DNA of 64,000 nt, taken from JAUIET01 sp045106985 (lineage in GTDB: Bacteria > Pseudomonadota > Gammaproteobacteria > Pseudomonadales > JAUIET01). Each line of letters begins with the position of its first letter. Positions within the stretch are counted from its first letter, which is position 1. The notes beneath the pieces were generated by a model. It searched no databases and was not told the origin of the DNA. It worked only from the letters and a program-made list of their open reading frames with translations. Both the position numbers and the translations under genes were made by a program. Location of the stretch: NCBI GenBank assembly GCA_045106985.1, contig JBGCFQ010000009.1:248001-312000 (forward strand). The letters run 5' to 3'. Positions 1-8,917 of the stretch are shown here, in pieces.

Positions 1-186
1 CAACTCAGTTTGCGCACCGGCATCTCTTTCGTCGTCTTGTGGAAGCGCACGTTCAATAGTAGGGTCGCGTTCTGGCTGCGGTGGGCGCTCTGGCGCATCT
101 GGCAAATACAGCGGGCCTTTTTGGCCGCAGCCGAGCAGGCCGGCGCAGAGAATCAGGGTTGCCAATAATGGGCGGCAATCAGCCAT
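1..186 (-). CDS. lptM: LptM-like small lipoprotein (partial, 3' end outside window)
   Basis: Small outer-membrane lipoprotein of the LptM (YifL) family, which in Escherichia coli helps the LPS translocon LptD/LptE mature. Translating the minus strand from the ATG at 184-186 gives a signal peptide with lipobox LLGC (Cys20), followed at once by the family hallmark GQKGPLYLP and a Pro/Glu-rich tail. No stop codon occurs before the window edge, so the C-terminus is missing. In many gammaproteobacteria this gene precedes lysA and dapF and lies opposite cyaY, and cyaY is indeed the divergent neighbour here. The identification rests on the lipobox plus the GQKGPLY motif and the neighbour. Confidence 0.85.
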   Translation of the reverse strand, partial: MADCRPLLATLILCAGLLGCGQKGPLYLPDAPERPPQPERDPTIERALPQDDERDAGAQTEL

Positions 187-303
187 TGTCTTACCTTGGT
201 TTGTCACAATAAAACGGATTATACGGCAGCCTCGCGCACAACGTCTGTCGGTCTGTGCGAAAATAGCAGCAATCCCTATCGACCACCGCAGGAATGCCTT
301 GTC

Positions 304-624
304 ATGAGCAATGAGTTTAATGATCGAATCGATTCGTTGTTTGCGCATATCGAGGATGCAATCGACGAAAGTGAGCTCGACGCCGATTTTGAAAACCAGG
401 GCAGCGTTTTTACGGTCACCGTTGAAGGCTGCGCGCCGCTCATACTGAATAGACACTCCCCCACAGAGCAGCTATGGCTCGCCGCTCAGTCGGGGGGCTA
501 TCATATGGCTTTTGACAATGAGCGCCAGCAATGGCTCTGTACGCGCTCGGGGCAGTCTTTTGAGCAATTGTGGAATGCCGCCTGCGAGGCGCAGTATGGA
601 ACTAACATCGAGCTAACTGGCTAG
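304..624 (+). CDS. cyaY: CyaY, bacterial frataxin
   Basis: Iron-binding frataxin homologue that modulates Fe-S cluster assembly on IscS/IscU in the cytoplasm. The 106-residue product has the usual CyaY length and features: an acidic first helix (IEDAIDESELDADFE) expected to bind iron, then a beta sheet containing the family segment GGYHMAF and a Trp-containing stretch (QQWLCTRSG). The frame stays open upstream to 196, but that extension is not frataxin-like. The ATG at 304 has AGGA about ten bases upstream and starts where the family starts. It is divergent from lptM and convergent with argH, the arrangement seen in pseudomonads. Confidence 0.92.
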   Translation: MSNEFNDRIDSLFAHIEDAIDESELDADFENQGSVFTVTVEGCAPLILNRHSPTEQLWLAAQSGGYHMAFDNERQQWLCTRSGQSFEQLWNAACEAQYGTNIELTG

Positions 625-657
625 CTACTGGTCCCGGGTGCAATTTATGCACCTAAA

Positions 658-2052
658 TTAGCTGCGTTTTTCCAGCGTTAACTTGGCTTCGGCTACTCTA
701 GCCATTACTTGTGCCGGGGCTGTACCGCCAAGATGGTTGCGCGCAGCCAGCGCTCCGTCTAGGGTCAACACCTGATAAACGTCCTCGCCTATCAATTCCG
801 AAAACCCTTTCAGCGTCGCTAAATTGATCTCGGCTAAATCCACACCGTGTGCCACCCCATAAGCAACCGCATGACCCACCACTTCATGAGCGTCCCGAAA
901 AGGCATGCCTTTTTTCACTAGGTAATCAGCCAAATCGGTCGCTGTTGCAAACCCTTTCATGGTGGCACTACGCAACTCCTCTGGGCGGGTAATAACGGCC
1001 GGAACCATATCGGCAAAGGCGCGCAGGCAATCAAATACGGTATCAACCGTGTCGAACAAAGGTTCTTTGTCTTCCTGGTTATCCTTGTTGTAGGCAAGCG
1101 GCTGGCCTTTCATCAATGTCAGCAAACCCACAAGGTGACCGTTAACGCGACCGGTCTTGCCACGCACCAGTTCAGGTACATCAGGATTCTTTTTTTGCGG
1201 CATGATCGATGAGCCGGTACAAAAACGGTCGGGTAATTCGACAAAGTTAAATTGCTGCGACGTCCACAGCACCAACTCCTCTGAAAACCTCGATAAATGG
1301 GTCATTATCAGACTGGCAGCAGCGCAGAACTCAATCGCAAAGTCGCGGTCGCTTACCGAATCAAGCGAATTACGGCTTGGCCGATCAAAACCCAGTTCAC
1401 TGGCGGTAAATTCACGATCAATATTGTAGGTAGTGCCGGCGAGAGCCGCCGCTCCAAGTGGGCAAACGTTCACTCTCTTTTGGCAATCTCGAAGTCGATC
1501 GAAGTCGCGATCAAGCATTTCGTACCAAGCAAGCATATGGTGGCCAAAGCTAATAGGTTGAGCTGTTTGTAAGTGGGTAAAGCCGGGCATGACCGTATTG
1601 GCTTCCCGTTCAGCTAACAAAACCAACCCATGTTGTAAGCGGCATATTTCTGCACAAATACGATCAATTTCAGCGCGTAAATACAAGCGAATATCGGTTG
1701 CTACTTGATCGTTTCTGGACCGACCTGTGTGCAGCTTTTTACCCGCTGGACCAATACGGGCTGTTAAGGCGGCCTCAATATTCATGTGGACGTCTTCAAG
1801 GGCAACCGACCATTCGAAACGTCCTGCTTCGATGTCGGTTTGAATAGCCGTCAAGCCAGTCTGAATGTCGGCTAACTCCTGCGCGCTCAGTAAACCCTGT
1901 TTGGCTAGCATTGCTGCGTGAGCTCTGGAGCCGGCTATATCCTCGCGGTACAAGCGTCGATCAAATTGCTCTGATGCTGTGAATCGCTGAACAAACTTGT
2001 CGGTTGGCTCACTGAAGCGTCCGCCCCAGCTAGTATTGGTGTCTTCTGTCAT
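658..2052 (-). CDS. argH: Argininosuccinate lyase
   Basis: Catalyses the last step of arginine synthesis, splitting argininosuccinate into arginine and fumarate. The 464-residue length is normal. The fumarase/aspartase superfamily regions are all visible: TGRSRNDQ (residues 109-116), the THLQTAQP segment with the catalytic-region His160, and the signature GSSIMPQKKNPD (280-291) that carries the mobile-loop serine. No residue appears lost. The gene is divergent from the algZ-like sensor gene, with about 100 bp between them. This argH/algZ/algR/hemC order is conserved in Pseudomonas. argS lies 34 kb away and is not linked. Confidence 0.97.
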   Translation of the reverse strand: MTEDTNTSWGGRFSEPTDKFVQRFTASEQFDRRLYREDIAGSRAHAAMLAKQGLLSAQELADIQTGLTAIQTDIEAGRFEWSVALEDVHMNIEAALTARIGPAGKKLHTGRSRNDQVATDIRLYLRAEIDRICAEICRLQHGLVLLAEREANTVMPGFTHLQTAQPISFGHHMLAWYEMLDRDFDRLRDCQKRVNVCPLGAAALAGTTYNIDREFTASELGFDRPSRNSLDSVSDRDFAIEFCAAASLIMTHLSRFSEELVLWTSQQFNFVELPDRFCTGSSIMPQKKNPDVPELVRGKTGRVNGHLVGLLTLMKGQPLAYNKDNQEDKEPLFDTVDTVFDCLRAFADMVPAVITRPEELRSATMKGFATATDLADYLVKKGMPFRDAHEVVGHAVAYGVAHGVDLAEINLATLKGFSELIGEDVYQVLTLDGALAARNHLGGTAPAQVMARVAEAKLTLEKRS

Positions 2053-2158
2053 GGCCGCTAATGTCTCTTGTCTGACGCATAGCGCGGCAGAAATTGGTCA
2101 ATAAAGGCGCGCAGTATATCAGGCAGCGGCGGTGCTGTTAGCTGCTAGACTTAAGCAT

Positions 2159-3247
2159 ATGACCACTCATGACAGACGATCTACCGACGCCGCTGACGAA
2201 TATGCCCGCGTCGGACACTTCTTTCTGCCAGATCTGTGCAAGGTGCAGCCGCTATTTGTACTCACCATCACCGCGCAACTGTTAGTGGTTGTTCAAACCT
2301 TATTGCTTAGAACGGTTCAGTCGTTTGAGTGGATTTATTTCGCACAAATATCCTTTTATGTGCAGTGGAATGTGCTGCTGTGCGCCGCTGTTTTGTGCTG
2401 GTTTCGTGATCGAATTCAATCGCTGCCAATAACGCCCGGTGCGGTGCTGGCCTATGGTCTCATCTTGGTTGTATCGCTTTTTCTCAGCGTGGCTGGGCAA
2501 TGGCTATTGCACTATTTAGCAGATGGCAGCTGGTCAAACTGGCAGTGGGACTGGCGAGCAACGGCTACACACCTTGACGCGGTTGCCGTGATCGGAGGCA
2601 TAGCGCTTCGCTATATGTATTTGCAGCAGCAGGTGCAGGTGCAGGAAGAAGCAAAGTTAAGAGCGCAAATACAGGCTTTGCAATCACGGATTCGCCCGCA
2701 TTTCCTGTTTAACAGTATGAACATAGTGGCCAGTTTGATAGCCACTGACCCAGTGCGCGCTGAGCGGGTAGTTGAAGACATCTCTGAGCTGTTCAGGGCC
2801 AGTTTGAGAGCGGGGGACGAGTTGGTTAACCTTCGCGACGAGCTGACGTTGTGCCGCCAATACGTGAGCATTGAGCAATTGCGCTTGGGCGATCGTTTGG
2901 CGGTTGAATGGAATATTGACGATGACCTCCAGGACGTTCGCTTGCCGTCGCTGACCTTGCAGCCGCTAATCGAAAATGCCGTGTATCACGGTATCCAGCC
3001 TTTAGCGCGCGGCGGTGTTGTACAAATAACAGGCAAAAAAACGGGCGACTTAGTTAGCCTGGTAGTGAGCAATCCACTGTCAGAACAAGCAAATGTCGAA
3101 GAGAAGGAATTGCCTCGCGGCAACCGTATTGCGCTAAAGAACACCATTGCCAGATTGCGCGCTCATTTTGGTCCAGACGCCAATGTGAAAACATTTAATA
3201 GCGGAGATCGATTTTCCGCAGAAATCAGCTATTCTGTTAAAAAGTAA
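2159..3247 (+). CDS. algZ: AlgZ/FimS-like membrane sensor histidine kinase
   Basis: Sensor partner of the LytTR regulator that follows. The protein (about 362 residues) has roughly four N-terminal hydrophobic segments between residues 30 and 155, a short coiled-coil linker rich in Gln (QQQVQVQEEAK), the LytS-type His_kinase domain with the phosphoacceptor region RPHFLFN (about 179-185), and the ATP-binding N-box LIENAVYHG (about 272-280). This is the unorthodox kinase class to which Pseudomonas AlgZ/FimS belongs. Start is uncertain: GTG at 2132 is in frame and has a purine-rich stretch upstream, but ATG at 2159 is as plausible. It is followed by the regulator gene after 34 bp. Its signal is unknown; in Pseudomonas the pair controls twitching and alginate. 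Confidence 0.88.
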   Translation: MTTHDRRSTDAADEYARVGHFFLPDLCKVQPLFVLTITAQLLVVVQTLLLRTVQSFEWIYFAQISFYVQWNVLLCAAVLCWFRDRIQSLPITPGAVLAYGLILVVSLFLSVAGQWLLHYLADGSWSNWQWDWRATATHLDAVAVIGGIALRYMYLQQQVQVQEEAKLRAQIQALQSRIRPHFLFNSMNIVASLIATDPVRAERVVEDISELFRASLRAGDELVNLRDELTLCRQYVSIEQLRLGDRLAVEWNIDDDLQDVRLPSLTLQPLIENAVYHGIQPLARGGVVQITGKKTGDLVSLVVSNPLSEQANVEEKELPRGNRIALKNTIARLRAHFGPDANVKTFNSGDRFSAEISYSVKK

Positions 3248-3281
3248 CATTTAAAAAACAAAAGAAAGGCAGCGACGACCA

Positions 3282-4025
3282 ATGAATGTCCTGATTGTTG
3301 ACGATGAACCATTAGCCCGAGACCGACTCAAGCGAATGGTCAATGAAACCCGTGATTGGAACGTGATTGCAGAGGCTTGCAATGGCGTAGAAGCCGTCGC
3401 ACAGTGCAGTGAATCCAGGCCCGATGTTGTGCTTATGGATATTCGCATGCCAGAAATGGATGGGCTCTCCGCGGCGCGCAAAATCTCAGATGATGAAAAT
3501 GCCCCTGCGATTATATTTTGTACTGCTTATGACGAATATGGTGTCGAAGCGTTTGAGGCGGAAGCAGTAGGTTATTTGCTTAAACCCGTTCGACAGGAAA
3601 ACCTGGAATCGGCTCTGCTAAAAGCACAGCGGCTGAACCGACTGCAGTTAAATGCCATTCATGCAGCTAACGACTCGGATTGCACGCTTAGGCAACGCGA
3701 ACACATTACATCGCGTTCTCGACGCGGCATACAGATGGTGCCTTTTGGAGACGTGCGAGTTTTCAAAGCAGACCACAAATACGTCACAGCCTACCATCAT
3801 GAAGGCGACCTATTGATTGATGACACCCTGAAGGAGTTGGAAGCAGAATTTCCTGACAAGCTGATACGAGTGCATCGAAATTCACTAGTGGCGATTGGCT
3901 TCATTCTTGGAATGGAACGAAATCAGGAAGGTGTTCAGTGCTTGGTGCTAGAGGGTATTGAAGAGCGACCTCAAGTAAGCAGACGCCATTTACCAAGAGT
4001 GCGGAAGCTATTACAAACCTTATGA
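3282..4025 (+). CDS. algR: AlgR-like LytTR response regulator
   Basis: Cytoplasmic response regulator of 247 residues. The receiver domain (1-120) has the acidic pocket DD at 7-8, the phosphoacceptor Asp53 in LMDIRMPEMDG, and the conserved Lys in LLKPV. The C-terminal LytTR DNA-binding domain (about 140-245) contains FKADHKYVTAY and RVHRNSLVA, which are typical of that fold. It follows the cognate kinase gene and ends in a Rho-independent terminator, so algZ-algR forms one unit separate from hemC. Targets cannot be read from the window. Function in alginate or pili is known for Pseudomonas and is only inferred here. Confidence 0.92.
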   Translation: MNVLIVDDEPLARDRLKRMVNETRDWNVIAEACNGVEAVAQCSESRPDVVLMDIRMPEMDGLSAARKISDDENAPAIIFCTAYDEYGVEAFEAEAVGYLLKPVRQENLESALLKAQRLNRLQLNAIHAANDSDCTLRQREHITSRSRRGIQMVPFGDVRVFKADHKYVTAYHHEGDLLIDDTLKELEAEFPDKLIRVHRNSLVAIGFILGMERNQEGVQCLVLEGIEERPQVSRRHLPRVRKLLQTL

Positions 4026-4080
4026 ACTATTGCTAGTTGCGGGACATTCTCGCAAACCGCATCAAAGCAGTACTAAAAAG

Positions 4081-4103
4081 CCACTCAAATGAGTGGTTTT
4101 TTT
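4081..4103 (+). terminator. Rho-independent terminator after algR
   Basis: A perfect 6-bp stem (CCACTC/GAGTGG) with an AAAT loop is followed by seven T residues. It lies 55 bp after the regulator stop and 70 bp before the hemC start, so it separates the two-component operon from the haem operon. Confidence 0.85.
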
Positions 4104-4173
4104 ATGGTGGCTATTGGTTGCTCACGCCGGCCCTCGTATTATAGCTATTAACCAGCATCGGAATCCCTGCCAA

Positions 4174-5103
4174 ATGAAAGACCTAGTGCGTATAGCCACG
4201 CGAAAAAGCCCCTTAGCGTTATGGCAGGCGGAATCTGTTAAGCAGCAACTCATGGACCTGCATCCAGCTATAGAGGTGGAGCTGGTTCCAATGACTACCC
4301 GTGGAGATCAAATCCTTGACCGCTCCTTATCCAAGGTTGGCGGTAAAGGCTTGTTTATTAAAGAACTTGAACAGGCTTTGCTTGATAAAGTGGCCGATAT
4401 TGCTGTGCACTCAATGAAAGATGTGCCGATGGAGTTCCCCGAGGGGCTGGCATTATCAGCCATCTGTGTCCGTGAAGATCCCTTTGACGCCTTTGTTTCC
4501 AATAGCTATAGCTGCCTTGAAGAGCTGCCAGACGGCGCTCGCCTGGGGACATCCAGCCTACGACGTAGCAGCCAATTACAGCACTGCAGAAAAGATCTCA
4601 CCATTCTTGACTGCCGTGGCAACGTGAATACACGCTTAGCGAAATTGGACGCAGGTGAGTACGACGCAATCATTCTGGCGGTTGCTGGCTTGAAGCGCTT
4701 ACAGATGCCGGCCCGCATTCGCGCAGTGCTCGATTCGCACTTGTGTTTGCCAGCACCCGGGCAAGGCGCGGTGGGTATTGAGCTGCGCGCTGACGATAAT
4801 AAAATGCAAGCGTTAACAGCGGGTTTAAACGATTCGCACACAGAGTTAACAGTGACGGCTGAGCGCGCTATGAACAGAGCGCTTCAGGGTGGCTGCCAGG
4901 TGCCCATCGCCGCGTTTGCCGAGCTGAATGAAGGTCGTATAACACTTCGAGGAAGAGTGGCCAGCGTCAATGGTGAGACCCTGCTTAAGGTAAGTGGTGA
5001 AACCAATGCCACATTGACTGATGCTGACACGCTGGGTCGCCAGCTCGCGCAAGAATTATTGCAGCAAGGGGCCGATAAGATTCTTGCTGCGGTTTATGCA
5101 TAA
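4174..5103 (+). CDS. hemC: Porphobilinogen deaminase (hydroxymethylbilane synthase)
   Basis: Polymerises four porphobilinogens into hydroxymethylbilane in tetrapyrrole synthesis. Taking the ATG at 4174 gives 309 residues, beginning with the typical RIATRKSPLALWQ. Catalytic and substrate-binding features are present: the Asp of HSMKDVP (about 83), GTSSLRR (125-131), DCRGNVNTRL, and the dipyrromethane cofactor cysteine in GGCQVPIA (about Cys241). The frame is open from 4093, but that extension overlaps the algR terminator and is unlike the family. hemD overlaps its 3' end by 8 bp, implying translational coupling. Confidence 0.96.
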   Translation: MKDLVRIATRKSPLALWQAESVKQQLMDLHPAIEVELVPMTTRGDQILDRSLSKVGGKGLFIKELEQALLDKVADIAVHSMKDVPMEFPEGLALSAICVREDPFDAFVSNSYSCLEELPDGARLGTSSLRRSSQLQHCRKDLTILDCRGNVNTRLAKLDAGEYDAIILAVAGLKRLQMPARIRAVLDSHLCLPAPGQGAVGIELRADDNKMQALTAGLNDSHTELTVTAERAMNRALQGGCQVPIAAFAELNEGRITLRGRVASVNGETLLKVSGETNATLTDADTLGRQLAQELLQQGADKILAAVYA

Positions 5104-5872
5104 CAATAAAATTGATTTGAGTGGCCTGCAGGTCTTATTGACTCGCCCACAACATGACGGCGCGCAGTGGCGTAATCGGTTTCAGTCCTTAGGCGCTACG
5201 GTCGAGCATATTCCAAGCCTCATGATTTCTCAGCTAGCGCCACCTACTGGGCTAGTAGAGCGGCTAAGGCAAGCGTCGATGGGAATCTTCATTAGTGGTA
5301 ATGCGGTTCGCGCTTTACAAGAAAACCTTGTCGATAGTTCCTTCAAGAAGTCGATTGACTGGTACGCCATTGGACCTAAAACAGAAGCGCTGGCGGCAGG
5401 CTTTGGCTTTGCTGTTAAAACCGCTAATGCTATTGACAGCGAAAGTCTACTGCAACACAAAAGCCTAAAGGCAGTAGAGGGCCGAGCTTGCGTAATAATT
5501 CGGGGACAAGGCGGCCGGGAATTACTGGCTGAAACGCTGCGAACGCGTGGAGCTGAGGTAAACTATTGTGAATTGTACCGGCGTGACTGCGCGTGGCAGA
5601 ATGAAAATCGTCTGGCATCATATCTACGTGAAGCCGATGCTGCGTCGACAGTTATCACTGTTAGCAGCGTAGATGCCTTAAATTACACCTTTTTACTTGC
5701 ACAAAAGGCCAATATGCTTGGAAATATACAAGGTATCCCTTTTCTTGTTGCCAGTGATCGTGTGGCATATGCGGCGAAGCAGCAAGGTGTTCGCTGTCTG
5801 ATACAAGCGCGAACAATGCAGTTGGCTGATATAGTATATGGAATGAATGAATGGTGGACAAAACAGCGATGA
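5096..5872 (+). CDS. hemD: Uroporphyrinogen-III synthase
   Basis: Closes and inverts ring D of hydroxymethylbilane to give uroporphyrinogen III. The 258-residue product has the low-similarity HemD two-domain layout: an N-terminal VLLTRPQHDGAQW motif, a middle segment with YAIGPKTEALAAGFG, and an RGQGGRELLAETLRTRGAEV region before the second domain. Sequence conservation is weak in this family, so position between hemC (8-bp overlap) and hemX (4-bp ATGA overlap) is a large part of the evidence. The start at 5096 is chosen because the longer frame from 5021 runs far into hemC. Confidence 0.9.
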   Translation: MHNNKIDLSGLQVLLTRPQHDGAQWRNRFQSLGATVEHIPSLMISQLAPPTGLVERLRQASMGIFISGNAVRALQENLVDSSFKKSIDWYAIGPKTEALAAGFGFAVKTANAIDSESLLQHKSLKAVEGRACVIIRGQGGRELLAETLRTRGAEVNYCELYRRDCAWQNENRLASYLREADAASTVITVSSVDALNYTFLLAQKANMLGNIQGIPFLVASDRVAYAAKQQGVRCLIQARTMQLADIVYGMNEWWTKQR

Positions 5873-7236
5873 ACGACAATCAACAGCTGGAAGAGCTTGC
5901 GGCACAAGAAACTCCCACAACTGCTGAATCAAAGCCAAAAAAAACCAAAGGCGACAAGCCACCTAAGCAAGCCAAGGTAGGCCTGCTATGGTTTTTTGTG
6001 TTAATAACACTATTGGTAAGTGGCGCTGCGGGTTATGGTGTTTATCTGTTGTCGCAACAAACCGATCAAGCCGCTGTAAGCCAAGGTGATCTGCTGGAGC
6101 AAAGTCAAACCGCCATTATCGACATGCGCGGCGATCTCAGTGATTTGGAACGTTCGCTAGAAGGCGAGTCGGCTCAGCGTGAAGCAGACAAAGAGCAGGC
6201 TAGCAATAGCGTTGAATTGCTGAAAAAATCTTTGGAGAAACAGTCACGCCACATCAAAGAGCTGAGTGCATCTAATCGCGACCAATGGCTGCTTGCCGAA
6301 GTTGAATACCTGCTTCGCTTGGCCAATCAACGAATTCTAATGAGCAATGACAGTGCCGGTGCGCTGACCATGCTTGATTCCGCAGACAGAATATTGCATG
6401 GCATTGATGATATGGCGTTGCACGCGGTTCGCAAATCCATAGCCGATGACCTTGCGAGTTTGCGTGGCATTGACGTGGTAGACGTTGATGGCATGTACCT
6501 AAGCTTGTCTGCCTTGGCCGCCCAAGTAGAAACTCTGGAATTGTATGACATTCCTGAATTCGATTTGTCAGCCTCAGAAAGCGAGGTGGCAGAGCAACTC
6601 AACGACACTGAACAAACTGTCTCTGAAAAACTGTCTTTAGCGCTTGAAGCGGCTTCAGCGGCATTGCAAAAAGTGTTCATTATTCGCCGCAGCAACGAGC
6701 AAGTTGAAGCGATGTTAGCGCCGCAAGACGAACTGTATCTTCGGCAGAATCTTAGGTTGATGCTTGAACAGGCGCAGCTCGCTTTGCTGTCTGGTAAGCC
6801 AGCTGTGTACCAGAAGAGCTTGGAGAAAGCACAGCGCTGGATTGCACAATACTTTTTAATGGACAACAAAAGCACACAGGCCGCTTTGCAAGGTTTGAAT
6901 GATTTGGCCGCGCTAAATATAGATCCGGCGTTGCCAGATATCTCAGGGTCTTTCCGCGCCCTGAAAAAATATCAGCGCGGGCAGTTAAACGCGCGACCAG
7001 GACTAGATTATCAGCCAGCTGAAAAAGCATCGAATGAAACCGTGCCTGATGCAACACCGGAAAAAACAGCGATCGACCAGGACGAAGTATCTACAGAAGC
7101 TGCTAGCGGTTCTGCAGAGCCTGAACCTGTTAGTGAACCATCTGCAGAGACACAAATTGACTCACCGCCTGCGGCGCTCCTAGAACAAGAAGAGCCAGCG
7201 CCTGAAGTAGGCTCGCCTACTGACGACGCCAGCTAG
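5869..7236 (+). CDS. hemX: HemX, membrane-anchored haem-operon protein
   Basis: Accessory protein of unknown biochemical role found between hemD and hemY. The product (about 455 residues) has a Lys-rich cytoplasmic N-terminus, one transmembrane helix at about residues 36-60, a long coiled-coil-prone segment (about 70-130), then the conserved HemX core with WLLAEVEYLLRLANQRI. It ends in an acidic Glu/Pro/Ala-rich tail of about 80 residues that looks disordered. Databases often call such proteins uroporphyrinogen-III methyltransferase, but no SUMT glycine-rich SAM motif is visible. ATGA overlap with hemD shows coupling. Confidence 0.88.
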   Translation: MNDNQQLEELAAQETPTTAESKPKKTKGDKPPKQAKVGLLWFFVLITLLVSGAAGYGVYLLSQQTDQAAVSQGDLLEQSQTAIIDMRGDLSDLERSLEGESAQREADKEQASNSVELLKKSLEKQSRHIKELSASNRDQWLLAEVEYLLRLANQRILMSNDSAGALTMLDSADRILHGIDDMALHAVRKSIADDLASLRGIDVVDVDGMYLSLSALAAQVETLELYDIPEFDLSASESEVAEQLNDTEQTVSEKLSLALEAASAALQKVFIIRRSNEQVEAMLAPQDELYLRQNLRLMLEQAQLALLSGKPAVYQKSLEKAQRWIAQYFLMDNKSTQAALQGLNDLAALNIDPALPDISGSFRALKKYQRGQLNARPGLDYQPAEKASNETVPDATPEKTAIDQDEVSTEAASGSAEPEPVSEPSAETQIDSPPAALLEQEEPAPEVGSPTDDAS

Positions 7237-7247
7237 GGATAATCGCT

Positions 7248-8441
7248 ATGATCAAGTTCTTTCTCTGGTTTTTAATAGTAACGGCAGTCGTTATTGGTCT
7301 GGTTATGCTGATTCAGCGTGACGCAGGATATATATTGATTGCCTACGACGAGTTCAGCGTTGAGTCCAGCCTCTGGGCAGGTCTTCTAGCGCTGACCATT
7401 ATCTTATTGGCTCTTTATTGGTTGGTTCGCTTACTACTTAAGATTCGATACTCTGGCCGCAGCCTGCGTTATTGGCGCGAAGGTCGTCAGGCTCGCCGTA
7501 ATGAAACCCAAATTACGCAGGGCCTTATTCAGTATATGGAAGGCAACTGGAAGGCGTCTGCGAAAACATTCTCGCGCGGGGCTGAGCGGTCGCCGACCCC
7601 ACTGCTTAGTTATTTGATGGCCGCACGGGCGAGTGACGCCGCGGGAGACTTCAATCAATGCGAAGAGTATTTGAAACAGGCAGAGGCAAGTACACCAGAC
7701 GCTCATCTCGCCATAGGTTTAACGCAAGCTGAACTTCAGCTACAAAAAGGTGACTATGAAAACTGTTTGGCTAATCTGAATCGAATTCGAGTCGATCAGC
7801 CCGATAATGAATTGGCGCTGAAATTGTCTGCGCGTGTTTATGAGGAACTTTCTGATTGGAGTGGGTTGCAAGAAATATTGCCGCAGTTACGCAAGAAAAA
7901 TCTACTTAACAGCGAGAAGCTTGCTGAACTGGAATTCAACGCAGCGAATGCTCAGCTGGCAGGCGTAACAAGTGCGACTGAGTTAACTGGCTTATGGTCC
8001 GCTATGGCTAAAGCGCAGAAAAAAGACCCTCGATTAGTGGCGGCCTACGCAAGTGCATTGCTCGCGAACAACAACGATGTTGAAGCGGAAACCTTCCTTC
8101 GGTCAGTGCTCAAAAAGAACTGGTCGCCTGAACTTGTCAGGCTGTACGGATTGGCAAAGGGTGCCGATGGAGATAAGCAATTATCGGCCGCCGAAGCTTG
8201 GCTAAAAATTCAACCTGACGATCCCATGCTGTTGCAGGCTTTGGGTCGCATCAGCATGAGCAATGGCAATACAGAGAAAGCTAAAGAATACTTTTCAGCC
8301 AGCCTGGCGATCAAGCCCGAGGCAGAGACCTATGGCGAACTAGGGAAATTGCTGGCGCAGTTGGGTGACAGCGAACAGAGTAGCGAACAGTATCAGAAAG
8401 CCTTGGGCTTCGAGCCAGCGGGTTTGCCTGCGCCAAAATGA
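7248..8441 (+). CDS. hemY: HemY-type TPR inner-membrane protein
   Basis: Proteobacterial HemY family protein, distinct from the protoporphyrinogen oxidase also called HemY. It has 397 residues with two N-terminal transmembrane helices (about 3-22 and 40-63), the family segment YWREGRQARRNE, and a cytoplasmic or periplasmic array of helical tetratricopeptide-like repeats (for example residues 100-190 and 325-390). It begins 11 bp after hemX and is the last gene of the hemCDXY run. Role is poorly defined; a scaffold function in late haem synthesis is suggested by context only. Confidence 0.9.
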   Translation: MIKFFLWFLIVTAVVIGLVMLIQRDAGYILIAYDEFSVESSLWAGLLALTIILLALYWLVRLLLKIRYSGRSLRYWREGRQARRNETQITQGLIQYMEGNWKASAKTFSRGAERSPTPLLSYLMAARASDAAGDFNQCEEYLKQAEASTPDAHLAIGLTQAELQLQKGDYENCLANLNRIRVDQPDNELALKLSARVYEELSDWSGLQEILPQLRKKNLLNSEKLAELEFNAANAQLAGVTSATELTGLWSAMAKAQKKDPRLVAAYASALLANNNDVEAETFLRSVLKKNWSPELVRLYGLAKGADGDKQLSAAEAWLKIQPDDPMLLQALGRISMSNGNTEKAKEYFSASLAIKPEAETYGELGKLLAQLGDSEQSSEQYQKALGFEPAGLPAPK

Positions 8442-8460
8442 AAGTAGAAGCGTCTCAGTG

Positions 8461-8865
8461 TCAAAAAGTGAATTTCTGCCTTAATTGTTCGATTACTTTC
8501 TGCGCGTCTAAAGTGTCATAAGATTTGGCTGGCACTGCACCCCATACTGGATTAGGCCACGACGCATCGTGTTTAAAGCGAGCTACGTGATGGACATGAA
8601 GTTGGGATACTTGGTTGCCCAAAGCGGCGACGTTCATCTTGTCACTGTCAAAGACTTCAGACATGGCCTTACTCAATCCGTTGGATTCCTTGGAAAGCAA
8701 AGCCTGTTGATCGTCTGACAATTCAAATGCTTCGCGAATATTGTTAATGCGCGGCACGAGAATAAACCAGGGGTAGTTTGAGTCGTTTAACAGCAGTAAG
8801 CTGGAAAGCGGCAGCTCGCCAGCCAGAAAACAATCCTTGGCAAGCTGATGGTGAAGAGTGAACAT
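8461..8865 (-). CDS. HIT-domain protein
   Basis: Histidine-triad family protein of 134 residues, in a superfamily of nucleotide hydrolases and transferases. The conserved NYPWFILVPR strand lies near residues 30-39 and the triad is QLHVHHVARF (about 89-97), with His90, His92 and His93. The canonical pattern is H-x-H-x-H, so the last histidine is shifted by one, which recurs in a proteobacterial HIT subgroup. It lies 52 bp downstream of rho on the same strand and is convergent with hemY. Substrate unknown. Confidence 0.85.
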   Translation of the reverse strand: MFTLHHQLAKDCFLAGELPLSSLLLLNDSNYPWFILVPRINNIREAFELSDDQQALLSKESNGLSKAMSEVFDSDKMNVAALGNQVSQLHVHHVARFKHDASWPNPVWGAVPAKSYDTLDAQKVIEQLRQKFTF

Positions 8866-8917
8866 TATCTATCAGTGAGCGAGTAGCTATTTGAAACTGA
8901 CTCGCTACTTATGATTC

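Noticed and set aside
5869..7236. HemX as uroporphyrinogen-III C-methyltransferase
   Set aside because: The protein is a single-span coiled-coil membrane protein without SAM-binding SUMT motifs, so the common database name is misleading.
8866..8917. Terminator after rho
   Set aside because: A 7-bp inverted repeat (AGCGAGT/ACTCGCT) is present, but its minus-strand 3' flank has no T-run.
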